NCBI GenBank assembly: GCA_000514715.1
Contig: AZWL01000005.1
Location: 62,001-126,000 of the forward strand
DNA from: Streptomyces sp. CNH099
Lineage (GTDB): Bacteria; Actinomycetota; Actinomycetes; Streptomycetales; Streptomycetaceae
Reading direction: 5' to 3'
Length of the DNA stretch: 64,000 nt
The notes under the pieces are model-generated. The model was not told where the DNA came from and did no database searches. It saw nothing but the letters and a program-made list of their open reading frames with translations. Numbering within the stretch: position 1 is the stretch's first letter; every line of letters begins with the position of its first letter. Both the position numbers and the translations under genes were made by a program. Shown piece after piece: positions 40,567 through 49,842 of the stretch.

Positions 40567-40596
40567 CCGACCGGGGTCCGGCTCACGACGTACGGC

Positions 40597-40631
40597 GGCC
40601 GCCCCCGGAGCCACGCGCTCCGGGGGCGGCC
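40597..40631. terminator. Bidirectional hairpin terminator
   Basis: Perfect 14-bp arms GGCCGCCCCCGGAG and CTCCGGGGGCGGCC around a 7-nt loop, placed between the zinc-ribbon protein gene and the convergent crcB gene. Confidence 0.85.
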
Positions 40632-40739
40632 CCGGCCGCGGGTACCGCCGCGACGCCACACCCCCGGCCCGTGACCCGCCGGCACGCCGGACGCGTCAAC
40701 CCGGGCCGCGGCCCGCAGCGCTCAGCCCGCCCGGGGCCC

Positions 40740-41114
40740 TCAGGCCCACAGCGCCTCCGCCACCACCACGCCGACGAAGGCCGCGCCGAGCCCGGCCACG
40801 ACGCTGGCGGCGACGTTGGCGGCGGCGAAGAATCCCGCCCCGCTCTCCGCCAGCCGCAGCGTCTCGTACGAGAACGTCGAGTAGGTGGTCAGCGCCCCGC
40901 ACAGCCCGGTGCCGACCAGGAGCCGTACCGGGTCGGCGGCGGCGCCGTAGGTGACGGCGCCGGTGAGCAGGCCCAGGACCAGGCAGCCGGCCACGTTGGC
41001 GGTGAACGTGCCCCAGGGGAAGACGGTGTCGTGCCGCTTCTGCACCGCCACGTCGGTCAGGTACCGCAGGGGCGCGCCGACGGCCGCGCCGGCGAGGACC
41101 AGCAGCCAGTTCAC
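40740..41114 (-). CDS. crcB: Fluoride exporter CrcB/FluC, subunit 1
   Basis: A 124-residue, four-helix membrane protein of the Fluc fluoride channel family. Signatures are [29 protein letters not shown] and [16 protein letters not shown], which carry the pore Asn, the central Na+ site and the Phe ladder. Two-gene systems form heterodimers with opposite subunit orientation; the second copy lies two genes upstream in the same operon. ATG at 41114 overlaps the DUF190 stop by 4 bp. Confidence 0.93.
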   Translation of the reverse strand: MNWLLVLAGAAVGAPLRYLTDVAVQKRHDTVFPWGTFTANVAGCLVLGLLTGAVTYGAAADPVRLLVGTGLCGALTTYSTFSYETLRLAESGAGFFAAANVAASVVAGLGAAFVGVVVAEALWA

Positions 41115-41464
41115 GTCGCGCGCTCTTCCGTCCTGCCGACGTACCGGATGACCTCGCAGTCGTCCAGGATCACCAGGCCCTCGCCGACCAGTTCGTCCAG
41201 CTGCGGCAGGAAGGCGCGGACGCGCTCTTCGTCGTCGACGATGACCACGGCGACGGGCAGGTCCTCGCTCAGCGACAGCAGCCTGCTGGTGTGGATCAGC
41301 GACGAGGCACCGAAGCCCTCGATGCCGCGGAACACCGACGCCCCCGCGAGCCCGGCCTTGTGGGCCCGGTGCACGATCTCGGTGTAGAGCGGCTTGCGCT
41401 GCCAGACGTCGTTCTCCCCGATGAAGATCGTCACGCGCAGCGCGCGACCGGTCAGCCTCGTCAT
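41111..41464 (-). CDS. DUF190 family protein in the fluoride operon
   Basis: A 117-residue cytoplasmic protein with a PII-like ferredoxin fold: [68 protein letters not shown]190 proteins are found next to crcB and presumably sense or modulate the channel. It sits between the two crcB genes with 4-bp overlaps on both sides, so all three are co-translated. Confidence 0.92.
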   Translation of the reverse strand: MTRLTGRALRVTIFIGENDVWQRKPLYTEIVHRAHKAGLAGASVFRGIEGFGASSLIHTSRLLSLSEDLPVAVVIVDDEERVRAFLPQLDELVGEGLVILDDCEVIRYVGRTEERAT

Positions 41465-41946
41465 GCCTGCCTCCACGTCACGATCCGGCGGGTCGCCCAC
41501 GCCGCGCTCACCACCGCCGCCAGCGCCACCAGCAGCGTCAGCCCCAGGTAGGCCAGCGCCGCGCGGGCCCGGTCGGCGTCGACCAGCTGCTGGATGTCGA
41601 CCGCGTAGGTCGAGAACGTCGTGAACCCGCCCAGCACCCCGGTGCCGAAGAACGGCCGCACCAGCCGGTGGGCCGCCCACACGTCGCTGATCACGACCAT
41701 GAACACGCCGATCACCGCGCAGCCGGCCGCGTTCACCACCAGCGTGGTCCACGGGAAACCGCCGTCGGCCGTGGGCCACAGCAGGGACGCGCCGTAGCGG
41801 GCCGCCGCGCCCGCCGAGCCGCCCAGCGCCACCGCGGCCAGCACGGGGACCTGCGCCCGCCAGGCGCCGGGCCGCTGCACGGGGATGTGGAGGTCGACGT
41901 CCGGGTCGGTGGGCTCGCCCACGGCCGGGGGGTGCACGGGCTTCAT
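41461..41946 (-). CDS. crcB: Fluoride exporter CrcB/FluC, subunit 2
   Basis: A 161-residue CrcB protein with a 30-residue hydrophilic N-terminal extension before the first helix. Family motifs are [36 protein letters not shown] and [21 protein letters not shown]. First gene of the crcB-DUF190-crcB operon. ATG at 41946 is preceded by AGTAGGAG. A candidate fluoride riboswitch and a hairpin lie in its leader (42005-42061 and 41973-41994). Confidence 0.92.
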   Translation of the reverse strand: MKPVHPPAVGEPTDPDVDLHIPVQRPGAWRAQVPVLAAVALGGSAGAAARYGASLLWPTADGGFPWTTLVVNAAGCAVIGVFMVVISDVWAAHRLVRPFFGTGVLGGFTTFSTYAVDIQQLVDADRARAALAYLGLTLLVALAAVVSAAWATRRIVTWRQA

Positions 41947-42316
41947 CAGGTGCCACGACTCCTACTCGCCGGGCGCGCCCGGTCCCGGGCGCGCGTGCTC
42001 GCAAGCAGGGACCGTTGGCGGCGCAGGCGCCGCGGTTCGGGTACGGCGGGCCCCACCGCCGCGGGACGGCGCGCCCGGCGGACCGGCGGCCGTCACCCCC
42101 ACCCAGGCTACCCGTGCCGCCCCCGCCCCGCCCGTCCGGCCGCTCGCCCCCCCGCAAGCACCCACTCGCGTAAGAAACCCGTCAACGCCACCCGCCACCT
42201 CGTCAGAGCACCGTCAATGACGGTCACATCGGCGCCTGCCCGGGGTTTCTCTGGTCCTGTCCGTTCGATTCGACGTGACAGCGACACCCGACACCCGACA
42301 CCGTCTAGGAGCACCG
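41947..42316. other. Divergent crcB/kdp intergenic region
   Basis: A 370-bp region. The left half is the crcB leader: a perfect 10-bp-arm hairpin (41973-41994, loop of 2 nt) and a fluoride-riboswitch-like element (42005-42061). The right half holds the kdp promoter region, with a GTCAATGAC dyad near 42213 and three ACACCCG/GACACC repeats at about 42281-42303 just before the AGGAG site of the small membrane protein. Confidence 0.5.
42005..42061 (-). promoter_or_regulatory. Candidate fluoride (crcB) riboswitch
   Basis: On the minus strand GGCGGTGGGGCCCGCC and, 6 nt later, GAACCGC followed by a GC-rich hairpin and CAACGGTCCCTGC resemble the crcB motif (GGNGATGGNGNNCGCC ... AACCGC ... TGATGNCTCCTAC). 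It departs from consensus at several positions, notably GGTGG for GATGG. Location upstream of two crcB genes, followed by a terminator-like hairpin at 41973-41994, supports the call. Confidence 0.5.
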
Positions 42317-42400
42317 ATGGCCGACGCGGCCTTCGTCGTCACCGCACTCGTGGTCTTCGTACTGGTGGCACTCATCGCCCGCGGCGTGAGCAAGCTGTGA
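42317..42400 (+). CDS. 27-residue membrane peptide upstream of kdpF
   Basis: MADAAFVVTALVVFVLVALI followed by ARGVSKL: a single hydrophobic helix with a basic end, directly preceded by AGGAG 5 nt before the ATG. Its TGA overlaps the GTG of kdpF by 3 bp, so it is the first cistron of the kdp operon. Similar-looking tiny proteins precede kdpF in streptomycetes. It could be a KdpF-like stabilising subunit or a regulator of the pump; unknown. Confidence 0.7.
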   Translation: MADAAFVVTALVVFVLVALIARGVSKL

Positions 42401-42486
42401 GCGCCGGCAACGTGGCGGGCCTCATCGTGGCCGTCGCCCTGCTGGGCTACCTGGTCCTCGCCCTCCTCTTCCCCGAGAGGTTCTGA
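42397..42486 (+). CDS. kdpF: K+-transporting ATPase subunit KdpF
   Basis: A 29-residue single-helix peptide, [20 protein letters not shown] ending PERF, the canonical KdpF pattern. It stabilises the KdpABC complex in the membrane. GTG at 42397 overlaps the preceding tiny gene; kdpA starts 12 bp after its stop. Confidence 0.92.
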   Translation: MSAGNVAGLIVAVALLGYLVLALLFPERF

Positions 42487-42497
42487 GGTCCCTTCTC

Positions 42498-44162
42498 ATG
42501 AGCCCGACACTCGCCTCCGTGCTCCAGGTCTCGGCGCTGGTCGCCGCGCTGGCGCTCGTCCACCGTCCCCTCGGCGACCACATGGCCCGGGTCTACGCCG
42601 GCACGAAGCACAGCCGTGCCGAGCGGTGGATCTACCGCGCCGTCGGCGCCGACCCCGACGCCGGGATGCGCTGGCCCGCGTACCTGCGCACCGTGCTCGC
42701 GTTCTCCCTGGCCGGCGTGCTCCTCCTCTACGCGCTCCAGCGGCTGCAGGACCGGCTGCCGCTCTCCCTCGGCTTCGCGCCCCTCAGCCCGGACCAGGCG
42801 TTCAACACCGCCGCGTCCTTCACCTCGAACACCAACTGGCAGTCGTACGCGGGCGAGTCGGCGATGAGCCACCTCACCCAGACCGGCGGTCTGGCCGTGC
42901 AGAACTTCGTCTCGGCCGCCGTCGGCATGTCCGTCGCGGTGGCGCTGATACGCGGCTTCGCCCGTGCCCGCACCGGCGAGCTGGGCAACTTCTGGGCGGA
43001 CCTGGTGCGCGGCACGGTACGGATCCTGCTGCCCGTCTCCGCCGCGGCGGCCGTGCTGCTGGTCGCGGCGGGCGCGGTCCAGAACTTCTCCGACGTGCAG
43101 TCCGTGACCACCGTGACCGGGCAGACGCAGCACCTCACCGGCGGCGCCGTCGCCTCCCAGGAGGCCATCAAGGACCTGGGCACCAACGGCGGCGGCTTCT
43201 ACAACGCCAACTCCTCCCACCCCTTCGAGAACCCGGACGGCAGCTCCAACCTGCTGGAGGTCTTTCTGCTGCTCCTCATCCCGTTCTCGCTGCCGCGCAC
43301 CTTCGGCACGATGGTCGGCAGCGTCAGGCAGGGCTACGCCGTCGTCGCGGCGATGGCCGGCATCTGGTTCGCCGGCGTGGTCGCGGTGACCCTGCTGGAG
43401 GCGGCGCACCCGGGCACCGCCGCGCAGCTCGCGGGCGGCGCGATGGAGGGCAAGGAGCAGCGGTTCGGGGAGAGCGCCTCGTCGCTCTTCGCCGTGTCGA
43501 CCACGATGACGTCGACCGGCTCGGTCAACTCCTTCCACGACTCGTTCTCCGGACTGTCGGGCGGCGTGCTGCTGTTCGGCATGATGATCGGCGAGATCGC
43601 GCCCGGCGGCGTCGGCTCCGGGCTGTACGGGATGCTGGTGATGGCCGTCGTCGCGGTGTTCCTCGCCGGGCTGATGGTGGGCCGTACGCCCGAGTACCTG
43701 GGCAAGAGGCTCGGGCCCCGCGAGATGAAGCTCGCGGCCTGCTACCTCCTCGTCACCCCCGCGCTGGTGCTGTCCGGCACGGCGCTGGCGATGGGCACCG
43801 GCAACGGCGAGTCGGCGATGACGAACACCGGCCCGCACGGCTTCTCCGAGGTCCTCTACGCCTACACCTCCGCCTCGAACAACAACGGCAGCGCCTTCGC
43901 GGGCTTCGGCGCGGACACCGGGTTCCACAACACGGCGCTCGGCCTGTGCATGCTGCTGGGCCGGTTCCTGCCGATGGTGTTCGTGCTGGCGCTGGCCGGC
44001 TCGCTCGCCCGGCAGCGGCCGGCGCCGGCGTCGGCCGGGACGCTGCGCACCGACAAGCCGCTGTTCACCGGCGTGCTGGTGGCGTGCGTCGCCGTCGTCG
44101 CCGGGCTCACCTTCTTCCCGTCGCTCGCGCTCGGGCCACTCGCCGAGGGACTGGCCGCATGA
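42498..44162 (+). CDS. kdpA: K+-transporting ATPase subunit KdpA
   Basis: A 554-residue K+-channel-like subunit with four repeated pore units. The selectivity segments include [57 protein letters not shown] and [17 protein letters not shown]. It selects K+ with high affinity and passes it to the transport path energised by KdpB. ATG at 42498; the stop overlaps the ATG of kdpB by 4 bp (ATGA). Confidence 0.96.
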   Translation: MSPTLASVLQVSALVAALALVHRPLGDHMARVYAGTKHSRAERWIYRAVGADPDAGMRWPAYLRTVLAFSLAGVLLLYALQRLQDRLPLSLGFAPLSPDQAFNTAASFTSNTNWQSYAGESAMSHLTQTGGLAVQNFVSAAVGMSVAVALIRGFARARTGELGNFWADLVRGTVRILLPVSAAAAVLLVAAGAVQNFSDVQSVTTVTGQTQHLTGGAVASQEAIKDLGTNGGGFYNANSSHPFENPDGSSNLLEVFLLLLIPFSLPRTFGTMVGSVRQGYAVVAAMAGIWFAGVVAVTLLEAAHPGTAAQLAGGAMEGKEQRFGESASSLFAVSTTMTSTGSVNSFHDSFSGLSGGVLLFGMMIGEIAPGGVGSGLYGMLVMAVVAVFLAGLMVGRTPEYLGKRLGPREMKLAACYLLVTPALVLSGTALAMGTGNGESAMTNTGPHGFSEVLYAYTSASNNNGSAFAGFGADTGFHNTALGLCMLLGRFLPMVFVLALAGSLARQRPAPASAGTLRTDKPLFTGVLVACVAVVAGLTFFPSLALGPLAEGLAA

Positions 44163-46285
44163 CCCTCCAGACCCGGACCCCCGCTCCCACCCCGCACACC
44201 GCGGGCACGGATCCCGTACGGCACGGGCCCGGACCGCGGGTCGCCGGCGGGCTGTTCGACCCCCGGCAGCTGCTCCGTTCCGTACCCGACGCGCTGCGCA
44301 AGCTCGACCCGCGGGCGATGGTGAGGTCGCCGGTCATGTTCGTGGTCGAGACCGGCTCGGTGCTGACCACGGTCCTGGCCGTCACCGACCCCGGCGACGG
44401 CTTTGGCTGGCTCATCGCCGGCTGGCTCTGGCTCACCGTCGTCTTCGCCAACCTCGCCGAGGCCGTCGCCGAGGGCCGCGGCAAGGCGCAGGCCGCCACC
44501 CTGCGCCGGGCGAAGACGGACACGGTGGCCCGCCGCCGTACGGCCCACGGCGAGGAACGGGTGCCCGGCACCGGACTGCGCGTGGACGACCTCGTCGTCT
44601 GCGAGGCCGGCGACGTCATCCCCGGCGACGGCGACGTGGTCGAGGGCGTCGCCTCCGTCGACGAGTCCGCGATCACCGGCGAGTCGGCCCCCGTGATCCG
44701 GGAGTCGGGCGGCGACCGCTCCGCGGTCACCGGCGGCACGAAGGTCCTCTCGGACCGCATCGTCGTACGCATCACCGCCAGGCCCGGCAAGACGTTCCTC
44801 GACCGCATGATCGCGCTGGTCGAGGGCGCGGCCCGGCACAAGACGCCGAACGAGATCGCGCTGAACATCCTGCTCGCCTCGCTGACCGTCGTCTTCCTCC
44901 TGGCCGTCGTCACGCTCCAGCCGTTCGCGGTCTACGCGGGCGCCGAGCAGCCCCTCGTCGTCCTCACCGCGCTGCTCGTCTGCCTGATCCCGACGACCAT
45001 CGGCGCGCTGCTGTCCGCGATCGGCATCGCGGGCATGGACCGGCTCGTACAGCGCAACGTGCTCGCCGTGTCCGGCCGCGCCGTCGAGGCCGCCGGCGAC
45101 GTCAACACCCTCCTCCTCGACAAGACCGGCACCATCACGGTCGGCAACCGGCAGGCCGCCGAGTTCCGTCCGGTCGGCACGGTGGACGTCCCCGAACTCG
45201 CCGACGCCGCGCAGCTGGCGTCGCTCGCCGACGAAACGCCCGAAGGCCGCTCGGTGGTCGCGCTGGCGCAGGAGGAGTACCGGCTGCGCGAGCGCCGTCC
45301 GGGCGAGCTGACGCACGCCGCCTGGGTGCCGTTCACCGCGCGGACCCGGATGTCCGGCGTGGACGTCGCCGGCCGGCAGATCCGCAAGGGCGCGGCCGGC
45401 GCGGTGGCCGCCTGGGTCGCGGAACACGGCGGCGGGCCGGACGCCGAGGTGGCCGCCGAAGTGGCCGAGGTCGTCGACGCGATCTCCGGGTCCGGCGGCA
45501 CCCCGCTGGTCATCGCGGAGCGCACCGGCGAGGGCGTCGCCGCCCGCGTGCTGGGCGTCATCCACCTCAAGGACATCGTCAAGGAAGGCGTGCGGGAACG
45601 GTTCGCCGAGCTGCGCCGGATGGGCATCAGGACCGTCATGATCACGGGTGACAACGCCGGAACGGCGGCGGCCATCGCCGCCGAGGCCGGCGTGGACGAC
45701 TTCCTCGCCGAGGCCACGCCCGAGGACAAGCTGGCGCTCATCAAACGCGAACAGGCGGGAAGCAAGCTCGTCGCCATGACCGGCGACGGCACGAACGACG
45801 CCCCGGCGCTCGCCCAGGCCGACGTCGGCGTCGCCATGAACACCGGCACCGCCGCCGCCAAGGAGGCCGGGAACATGATCGACCTGGACTCCGACCCCAC
45901 GAAGCTCATCGAGATCGTGGAGATCGGCAAACAGCTCCTCCTCACCCGCGGCGCGCTCACCACGTTCTCCCTCGCCAACGACGTCGCGAAGTACTTCGCG
46001 ATCATCCCCGCGATGTTCGCCGCCGCCTACCCGGGCCTGGACGACCTGAACGTCATGCGGCTGTCCTCGCCGGAGTCGGCGATCCTCTCCGCGGTCGTCT
46101 TCAACGCGCTGGTCATCGTCGCGCTGGTACCGCTGGCCCTGCGGGGCGTGCGGTACCGCCCGGTCAGCGCCGACCGGATGCTCCGGCGCAACCTCGCCGT
46201 CTACGGCCTCGGCGGGCTGGCGGCCCCGTTCCTCGGCATCAAGCTGATCGACCTCGTCGTCTCGCTCATCCCCGGAACCGCCTGA
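44159..46285 (+). CDS. kdpB: K+-transporting P-type ATPase subunit KdpB
   Basis: A 708-residue P-type ATPase. Hallmarks: the actuator loop [19 protein letters not shown], the phosphorylation motif [18 protein letters not shown], the nucleotide-binding [11 protein letters not shown] and KGAAGAV, and the hinge [42 protein letters not shown] hydrolysis here drives K+ through KdpA. The frame is open far upstream of 44159, but the ATG overlapping the kdpA stop is the expected start. Confidence 0.96.
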   Translation: MTLQTRTPAPTPHTAGTDPVRHGPGPRVAGGLFDPRQLLRSVPDALRKLDPRAMVRSPVMFVVETGSVLTTVLAVTDPGDGFGWLIAGWLWLTVVFANLAEAVAEGRGKAQAATLRRAKTDTVARRRTAHGEERVPGTGLRVDDLVVCEAGDVIPGDGDVVEGVASVDESAITGESAPVIRESGGDRSAVTGGTKVLSDRIVVRITARPGKTFLDRMIALVEGAARHKTPNEIALNILLASLTVVFLLAVVTLQPFAVYAGAEQPLVVLTALLVCLIPTTIGALLSAIGIAGMDRLVQRNVLAVSGRAVEAAGDVNTLLLDKTGTITVGNRQAAEFRPVGTVDVPELADAAQLASLADETPEGRSVVALAQEEYRLRERRPGELTHAAWVPFTARTRMSGVDVAGRQIRKGAAGAVAAWVAEHGGGPDAEVAAEVAEVVDAISGSGGTPLVIAERTGEGVAARVLGVIHLKDIVKEGVRERFAELRRMGIRTVMITGDNAGTAAAIAAEAGVDDFLAEATPEDKLALIKREQAGSKLVAMTGDGTNDAPALAQADVGVAMNTGTAAAKEAGNMIDLDSDPTKLIEIVEIGKQLLLTRGALTTFSLANDVAKYFAIIPAMFAAAYPGLDDLNVMRLSSPESAILSAVVFNALVIVALVPLALRGVRYRPVSADRMLRRNLAVYGLGGLAAPFLGIKLIDLVVSLIPGTA

Positions 46286-46293
46286 GGAGCCCG

Positions 46294-46905
46294 ATGAACA
46301 CGTCCGCACGCACCACCGCCCGGCTGCTGTCCAGCGCGCTGCGCGCGCTGCTGGTGCTCAGCGTGGTCACCGGCGTGGTCTACCCGCTGGCGGTCACGGG
46401 GATCGCGCAGGCCGCGTTCCACGACAAGGCCAACGGCTCAGTGATCGAGCACGACGGCCGGGCCGTAGGCTCGAAGCTCATCGGCCAGAGCTGGAACCTC
46501 AAGGGCACGGACGCCCCCGACCCCCGCTGGTTCCAGCCCCGCCCCTCCCACAGCACCTACGACCCCCTGACCACCGGCTCCTCCCAACTCGGCGCCTCGG
46601 ACCCCACCCTGGTGAAGACGGTCCGCGAGACCCGGAAACAGGTCGCCGCCTTCAACGGCGTCCCGCCGTCGGCCGTCCCCAAGGACGCGGTCACCGGCTC
46701 GGCCTCGGCACTGGACCCGCACATCTCCCCGGCGTACGCGGAGATCCAGATCGCCCGGGTGGCGAAGGCGAGGGGCCTCACCGAGTCCCGGGTCGCGGAC
46801 CTGGTGAACGACCACGAGGAGGGCCGCGACCTGGGCTTCCTGGGCAACGCCCGGGTCAACGTCCTGGAACTGAACCTGGCACTGTCCCGCCTGCCGGCCA
46901 ACTGA
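46294..46905 (+). CDS. kdpC: K+-transporting ATPase subunit KdpC
   Basis: A 203-residue subunit with one N-terminal helix (ALLVLSVVTGVVYPLAVTGIAQAAF) and an external domain with the conserved GSKLIGQSWNL, RWFQPRPS and LDPHISPAYAEIQIARVAKARGL. It stabilises the complex. ATG at 46294 lies 8 bp after kdpB. The operon ends here: no kdpD/kdpE sensor-response pair follows, unlike many Kdp loci. Confidence 0.95.
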   Translation: MNTSARTTARLLSSALRALLVLSVVTGVVYPLAVTGIAQAAFHDKANGSVIEHDGRAVGSKLIGQSWNLKGTDAPDPRWFQPRPSHSTYDPLTTGSSQLGASDPTLVKTVRETRKQVAAFNGVPPSAVPKDAVTGSASALDPHISPAYAEIQIARVAKARGLTESRVADLVNDHEEGRDLGFLGNARVNVLELNLALSRLPAN

Positions 46906-46951
46906 CCCCCGGCGGGCGGTGGCATCGACGTGGCGGCAGGCGGTCCGACCG

Positions 46952-47350
46952 TCAGGGGAAACCGAGCATGCCGGGCGAGTTGATGTCGATGGTGACGACG
47001 CCCGGCGGGTAGTCCCCCTCGGCCTCGGTCAGCAGGATCGACATCCCGGTGAACTCGGCCCGGGGCAGGGCGCAGTACAGGGCGTGGCAGGTGTCGGAGG
47101 CACCGTAGCCGTCGCGGATCATGGTGCCCACCGAGGCGGCGGCCATGGTGTCGAGCGGGTCGACGACGACCGAGGAGAAGGCCAGCACCCGGCGGTGCAG
47201 GTGCTCCTCGCCGGCCTCGGCCTGCATCAGGCACAGGGCGGGGATCCGCAGCTGGTCGCCGGGGGTGTGGGCCATGTTGCCCGCGAGCAGGTTCAGCGCC
47301 TTGTGCCCGGTGGCGAGAGCCTTGACCGCGCCGGTGTCGAGGATGATCAA
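46952..47350 (-). CDS. PIN-domain protein (VapC-like toxin)
   Basis: A 132-residue small PIN-type protein: MIILDTGAVKALATG with the first Asp, LMQAEAGEEHLHRR with a likely Glu, YGASDTCHALYCA with a third acidic residue, and SILLTEAEGDYPPGVVTIDI as the last strand. Sequence is more divergent than the VapC at 34692-35114. ATG at 47350 overlaps the stop of the upstream antitoxin-like gene by 4 bp, so the two form a toxin-antitoxin pair. Ribonuclease activity is inferred from the family. Confidence 0.78.
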   Translation of the reverse strand: MIILDTGAVKALATGHKALNLLAGNMAHTPGDQLRIPALCLMQAEAGEEHLHRRVLAFSSVVVDPLDTMAAASVGTMIRDGYGASDTCHALYCALPRAEFTGMSILLTEAEGDYPPGVVTIDINSPGMLGFP

Positions 47351-47631
47351 GCCGCGCTGCCCCGGGCGGCGCGGGCCTTCTCGGCGGCCATCTTGTAGAT
47401 GTTGCCGAGGACGTCGGGAGCCTGGTCGAACTCCTCGTCGCTCAGATTGATACCGATCAGGCGGCGCGCGACCTCGCGGTCGGCGGCCAGGCGCTCGGCC
47501 CGCTGGGCCGCCGTCGGCTGCTCGGCGGCGAGAGCCTGGACCAGCTGGCCCAGGCTCATCCCCCGCTCCTTGGCAAGCTCGGCCAGATGATCCCGGACTT
47601 CACGGGAGACCTGAATCGTCGTCGTCACCAT
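47347..47631 (-). CDS. Ribbon-helix-helix antitoxin-like protein
   Basis: A 94-residue protein beginning VTTTIQVSREVRDHLAELAKERGMSLGQLVQALA, a ribbon-helix-helix DNA-binding motif, followed by a helical C-terminus (EVARRLIGINLSDEEFDQAPDVLGNIY) that may bind the toxin. ATG at 47631 lies close behind a TATAGT box (47638-47643 read leftwards), which suggests a very short leader. Stop and start overlap with the PIN gene. Confidence 0.8.
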   Translation of the reverse strand: MVTTTIQVSREVRDHLAELAKERGMSLGQLVQALAAEQPTAAQRAERLAADREVARRLIGINLSDEEFDQAPDVLGNIYKMAAEKARAARGSAA

Positions 47632-47762
47632 AGCCCCACTATAGTTCACCCATGGCAGCTCGGCGAGACAGCGGGCAGCGCCGCACCCCGTACCGCTCGA
47701 CGGGGTGATCCGGGACGGGGGCAGCGCTATGTTGAGCGCCAACCGGTTACAGGAGAGGCCCC

Positions 47763-48584
47763 ATGCACGACGAAGACCCCGGTCAGACGATCGACAGCAG
47801 CGTCCCGCACTCCGCGCGGGTGTGGAACTACTTCCTCGGCGGCAAGGACTTCTACGCGGTCGACCGCCAGGCCGCGGAAGCGTACAAGGCGGCATTCCCC
47901 CAGATCACCGACATCGCCCGCACCGACCGCGCGTTCCTGGCCAGGGCCGTGCGGTACCTGGTCGCCGAGGCGGAGGTCCGCCAGTTCCTCGACATCGGCA
48001 CCGGGCTGCCGACGATGAACAACACCCACGAGGTCGCCCAGCGCGCCGCGCCGAGTTCGCGCATCGTCTACGTCGACAACGATCCCCTGGTCCTCACCCA
48101 CGCCCGCGCTCTGCTCACCTCCACACCCGAGGGCACCTGCGACTACGTCCACGCCGACCTCCGCGACCCCGAGGAGATCCTGGCGCGCGCGGCCGAGTCG
48201 CTGGACTTCAGCCGGCCGATAGCCATCACCCTGCTGGGCATACTCCACTTCGTCCCGGACTACGACCAGGTCCGCGCCATCGTCCGCCGCCTGCTCGACG
48301 CCGTGCCGGCAGGCAGCCACCTGGCGCTCACCCACGCCACCCTCGACCCGTCCCTGGGCGGCGAGGAAGTCGCCGCGAAGAACCGGGCGGCGCAGGACGA
48401 GTACAACGAATCCGCCGACGTCCCGCTCACTCCCCGGTCCCGGGAGGAGATCAGCGCGTTCTTCGAGGGCCTTGAGGTGATCGAGCCGGGTGTGGTGTCC
48501 ATGAGCCGGTGGCGGCCCGAGCGGACCCGTTTCGGCACGCCGCCCCCGGTGTTCGGGTACTGCGGAGTCGGCCGGAAACGCTGA
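47763..48584 (+). CDS. SAM-dependent methyltransferase, DUF574 type (second copy)
   Basis: A 273-residue paralogue of the protein at 18921-19772: SARVWNYFLGGKDFYAVDRQAA, the SAM loop FLDIGTGLPTMNNTHEVAQ, RIVYVDNDPLVLTHARALL and ITLLGILHFVPD. The C-terminus differs from the first copy. No TTA codon was seen. ATG at 47763 follows CAGGAGAGG. It borders the PIN/antitoxin pair and a zone of gene remnants. Substrate unknown. Confidence 0.88.
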   Translation: MHDEDPGQTIDSSVPHSARVWNYFLGGKDFYAVDRQAAEAYKAAFPQITDIARTDRAFLARAVRYLVAEAEVRQFLDIGTGLPTMNNTHEVAQRAAPSSRIVYVDNDPLVLTHARALLTSTPEGTCDYVHADLRDPEEILARAAESLDFSRPIAITLLGILHFVPDYDQVRAIVRRLLDAVPAGSHLALTHATLDPSLGGEEVAAKNRAAQDEYNESADVPLTPRSREEISAFFEGLEVIEPGVVSMSRWRPERTRFGTPPPVFGYCGVGRKR

Positions 48585-48611
48585 GCGCCGCGCCGCCGTC
48601 CTCCCACCCGG

Positions 48612-48719
48612 TCACACAGCACCAGTTCTTCCGGGAGGACCACAGGTCGAGGAAGTACGTGAAGCAAGCAGGGAACGCACCTCCCCGGCGTCGGCGTGAC
48701 CGTGCCGCTTCAGCTCCAC
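48612..48719 (-). pseudogene. GNAT acetyltransferase N-terminal remnant
   Basis: Read leftwards from a GTG at 48719: VELKRHGHADAGEVRSLL, which resembles the first strand and helix of a streptomycete GNAT acetyltransferase. After about 20 codons homology-like character is lost and the frame ends. The start overlaps the 3' end of the XRE/TPR regulator remnant, an arrangement common for intact regulator-GNAT pairs. The match is short, so this is tentative. Confidence 0.35.
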
Positions 48720-49130
48720 CGGCGTGACACCTCGATCCACTCGACTACTCCGTGGGCCTTCGTCCCGGAAGCGGCAGGAACCTCGCGTGTCCTGGCCAGG
48801 GTGTTCGACGTCCGGACCGACCCGGAGGGGAGCAGGGCGTTCGCCCTCGCCCCGGTGGCGCAGGCCAGTTCCACCTCGCCCTGCCGCGCCTGCGCAAGCG
48901 CCAGGTGCGCGGTGTAGAGCGCCCTGTCCCGGACCAGTTCCCCGGGGAGGGCTGCAAGGGTGCGGTGCAGGCAGAACTCGGCACGGTTGTGGAACCGGAT
49001 CCAGTCCGAGTGAGGCTCGCCGGCACGACGCTCGAAGTGCTTCTCGGCAAGGCCGTGAGCACGTAGCGCACCCGGGCGCGGACGGAGCCGGGCGAGGGCA
49101 TCGGCGTTGCGCATGTGCCCGAGAGAGGCG
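48710..49130 (-). pseudogene. XRE/TPR-type regulator, C-terminal remnant
   Basis: The minus strand encodes DWIRFHNRAEFCLHRTLAALPGELVRDRALYTAHLALAQARQGEVELACATGARANALL, typical of the tetratricopeptide-like C-terminal part of streptomycete XRE regulators. Nothing like an N-terminal helix-turn-helix precedes it in any frame up to 49250. The gene has lost its 5' two-thirds and is probably dead. Confidence 0.6.
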
Positions 49131-49254
49131 GAGAGCGGATCGCGGCGGACGGCCGCCGAGCGCCTCATCACGTCGGCACCGAGACGCTCCACCGTGCGGG
49201 AACCGCCGACCGTGCGGTCCAGCCGGAGGATGCTCACGCAGCCTGCTGAAACCT

Positions 49255-49488
49255 GTGGACAACGGCGATACCCAGACGCCCGAGTCCGATCTGCACGCCT
49301 TCGCTGTCGAGTTGGTCGACACCATGCGGGCCGCCGACTCGCTCGGCAACAGCGCGTCCGTCGCCCAGTTGCTCGTCGCCTGGCAGCACACCGCCGAGGT
49401 CTACTCCGACCCAGAACTGCTGGCCGCGCTGACCCGGGACCACGGCGAAGACTGCGGCCCGGTGCCGGACCCCCGGGACGTCGCATGA
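49255..49488 (+). CDS. Small conserved-looking protein, antitoxin-like
   Basis: A 77-residue acidic protein: TPESDLHAFAVELVDTMRAADSLGNSASVAQLLVAWQHTAEVYSDPELLAALT, then a polar end. Codon usage is typical and the helix pattern regular, so it seems real. The TGA overlaps an ATG at 49485 that opens a frame with RelE-like character, suggesting it was the first gene of a toxin-antitoxin pair. GTG at 49255 is the likely start, although the ribosome site is weak. Confidence 0.55.
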   Translation: MDNGDTQTPESDLHAFAVELVDTMRAADSLGNSASVAQLLVAWQHTAEVYSDPELLAALTRDHGEDCGPVPDPRDVA

Positions 49489-49756
49489 CCGCGGGTCGCG
49501 GCGACCTGGCCGCGACCCGGCGCCGGACGGCCACTGGGAAGTCCGCTTCGCCGACGCGGCCTCGGCCAAGGGCTGGGAGAACCTCGCCCAGCAGGCCCGC
49601 GAGAACACCTACCGCGCCCGGGCGACCATGCGCACCGCCCCGAGACCCCGCCCGCGAGACCTGCTGGATCACCTTCGCAGCCACCGGGCACCCGCGGGCC
49701 ACCGACCGGCGCTGAGCGGCTCTCGGCTTGCAGCTGACGTTGGCGTGAGGTTTTAG
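49485..49756 (+). pseudogene. RelE-like toxin gene, frameshifted
   Basis: The ATG at 49485 overlaps the preceding stop, but after about 12 codons the coding signal moves to another frame: PDGHWEVRFADAASAKGWENLAQQARENTYRARATMR. This resembles the N-terminal half of a streptomycete RelE-like toxin. A single base change in the CCCGGCGCCGG stretch near 49517-49525 would join the two. The C-terminal half reads PRPRPRDLLDHLRSHRAPAGH and does not look like a toxin core. Confidence 0.45.
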
Positions 49757-49842
49757 CGTGTGGGCGTCGGCGCTCGCCGGATGTCGGGCGTCCCTGATCT
49801 CACGTACACGGCCGGTTCGGCCGCGGGGAAAGGCAGAGCGTC

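Noticed and set aside
49716..49842. A vegetative promoter for the quinone reductase gene
   Set aside because: TAGCGT is present near 49754, but no -35 hexamer at 16-18 bp could be found.
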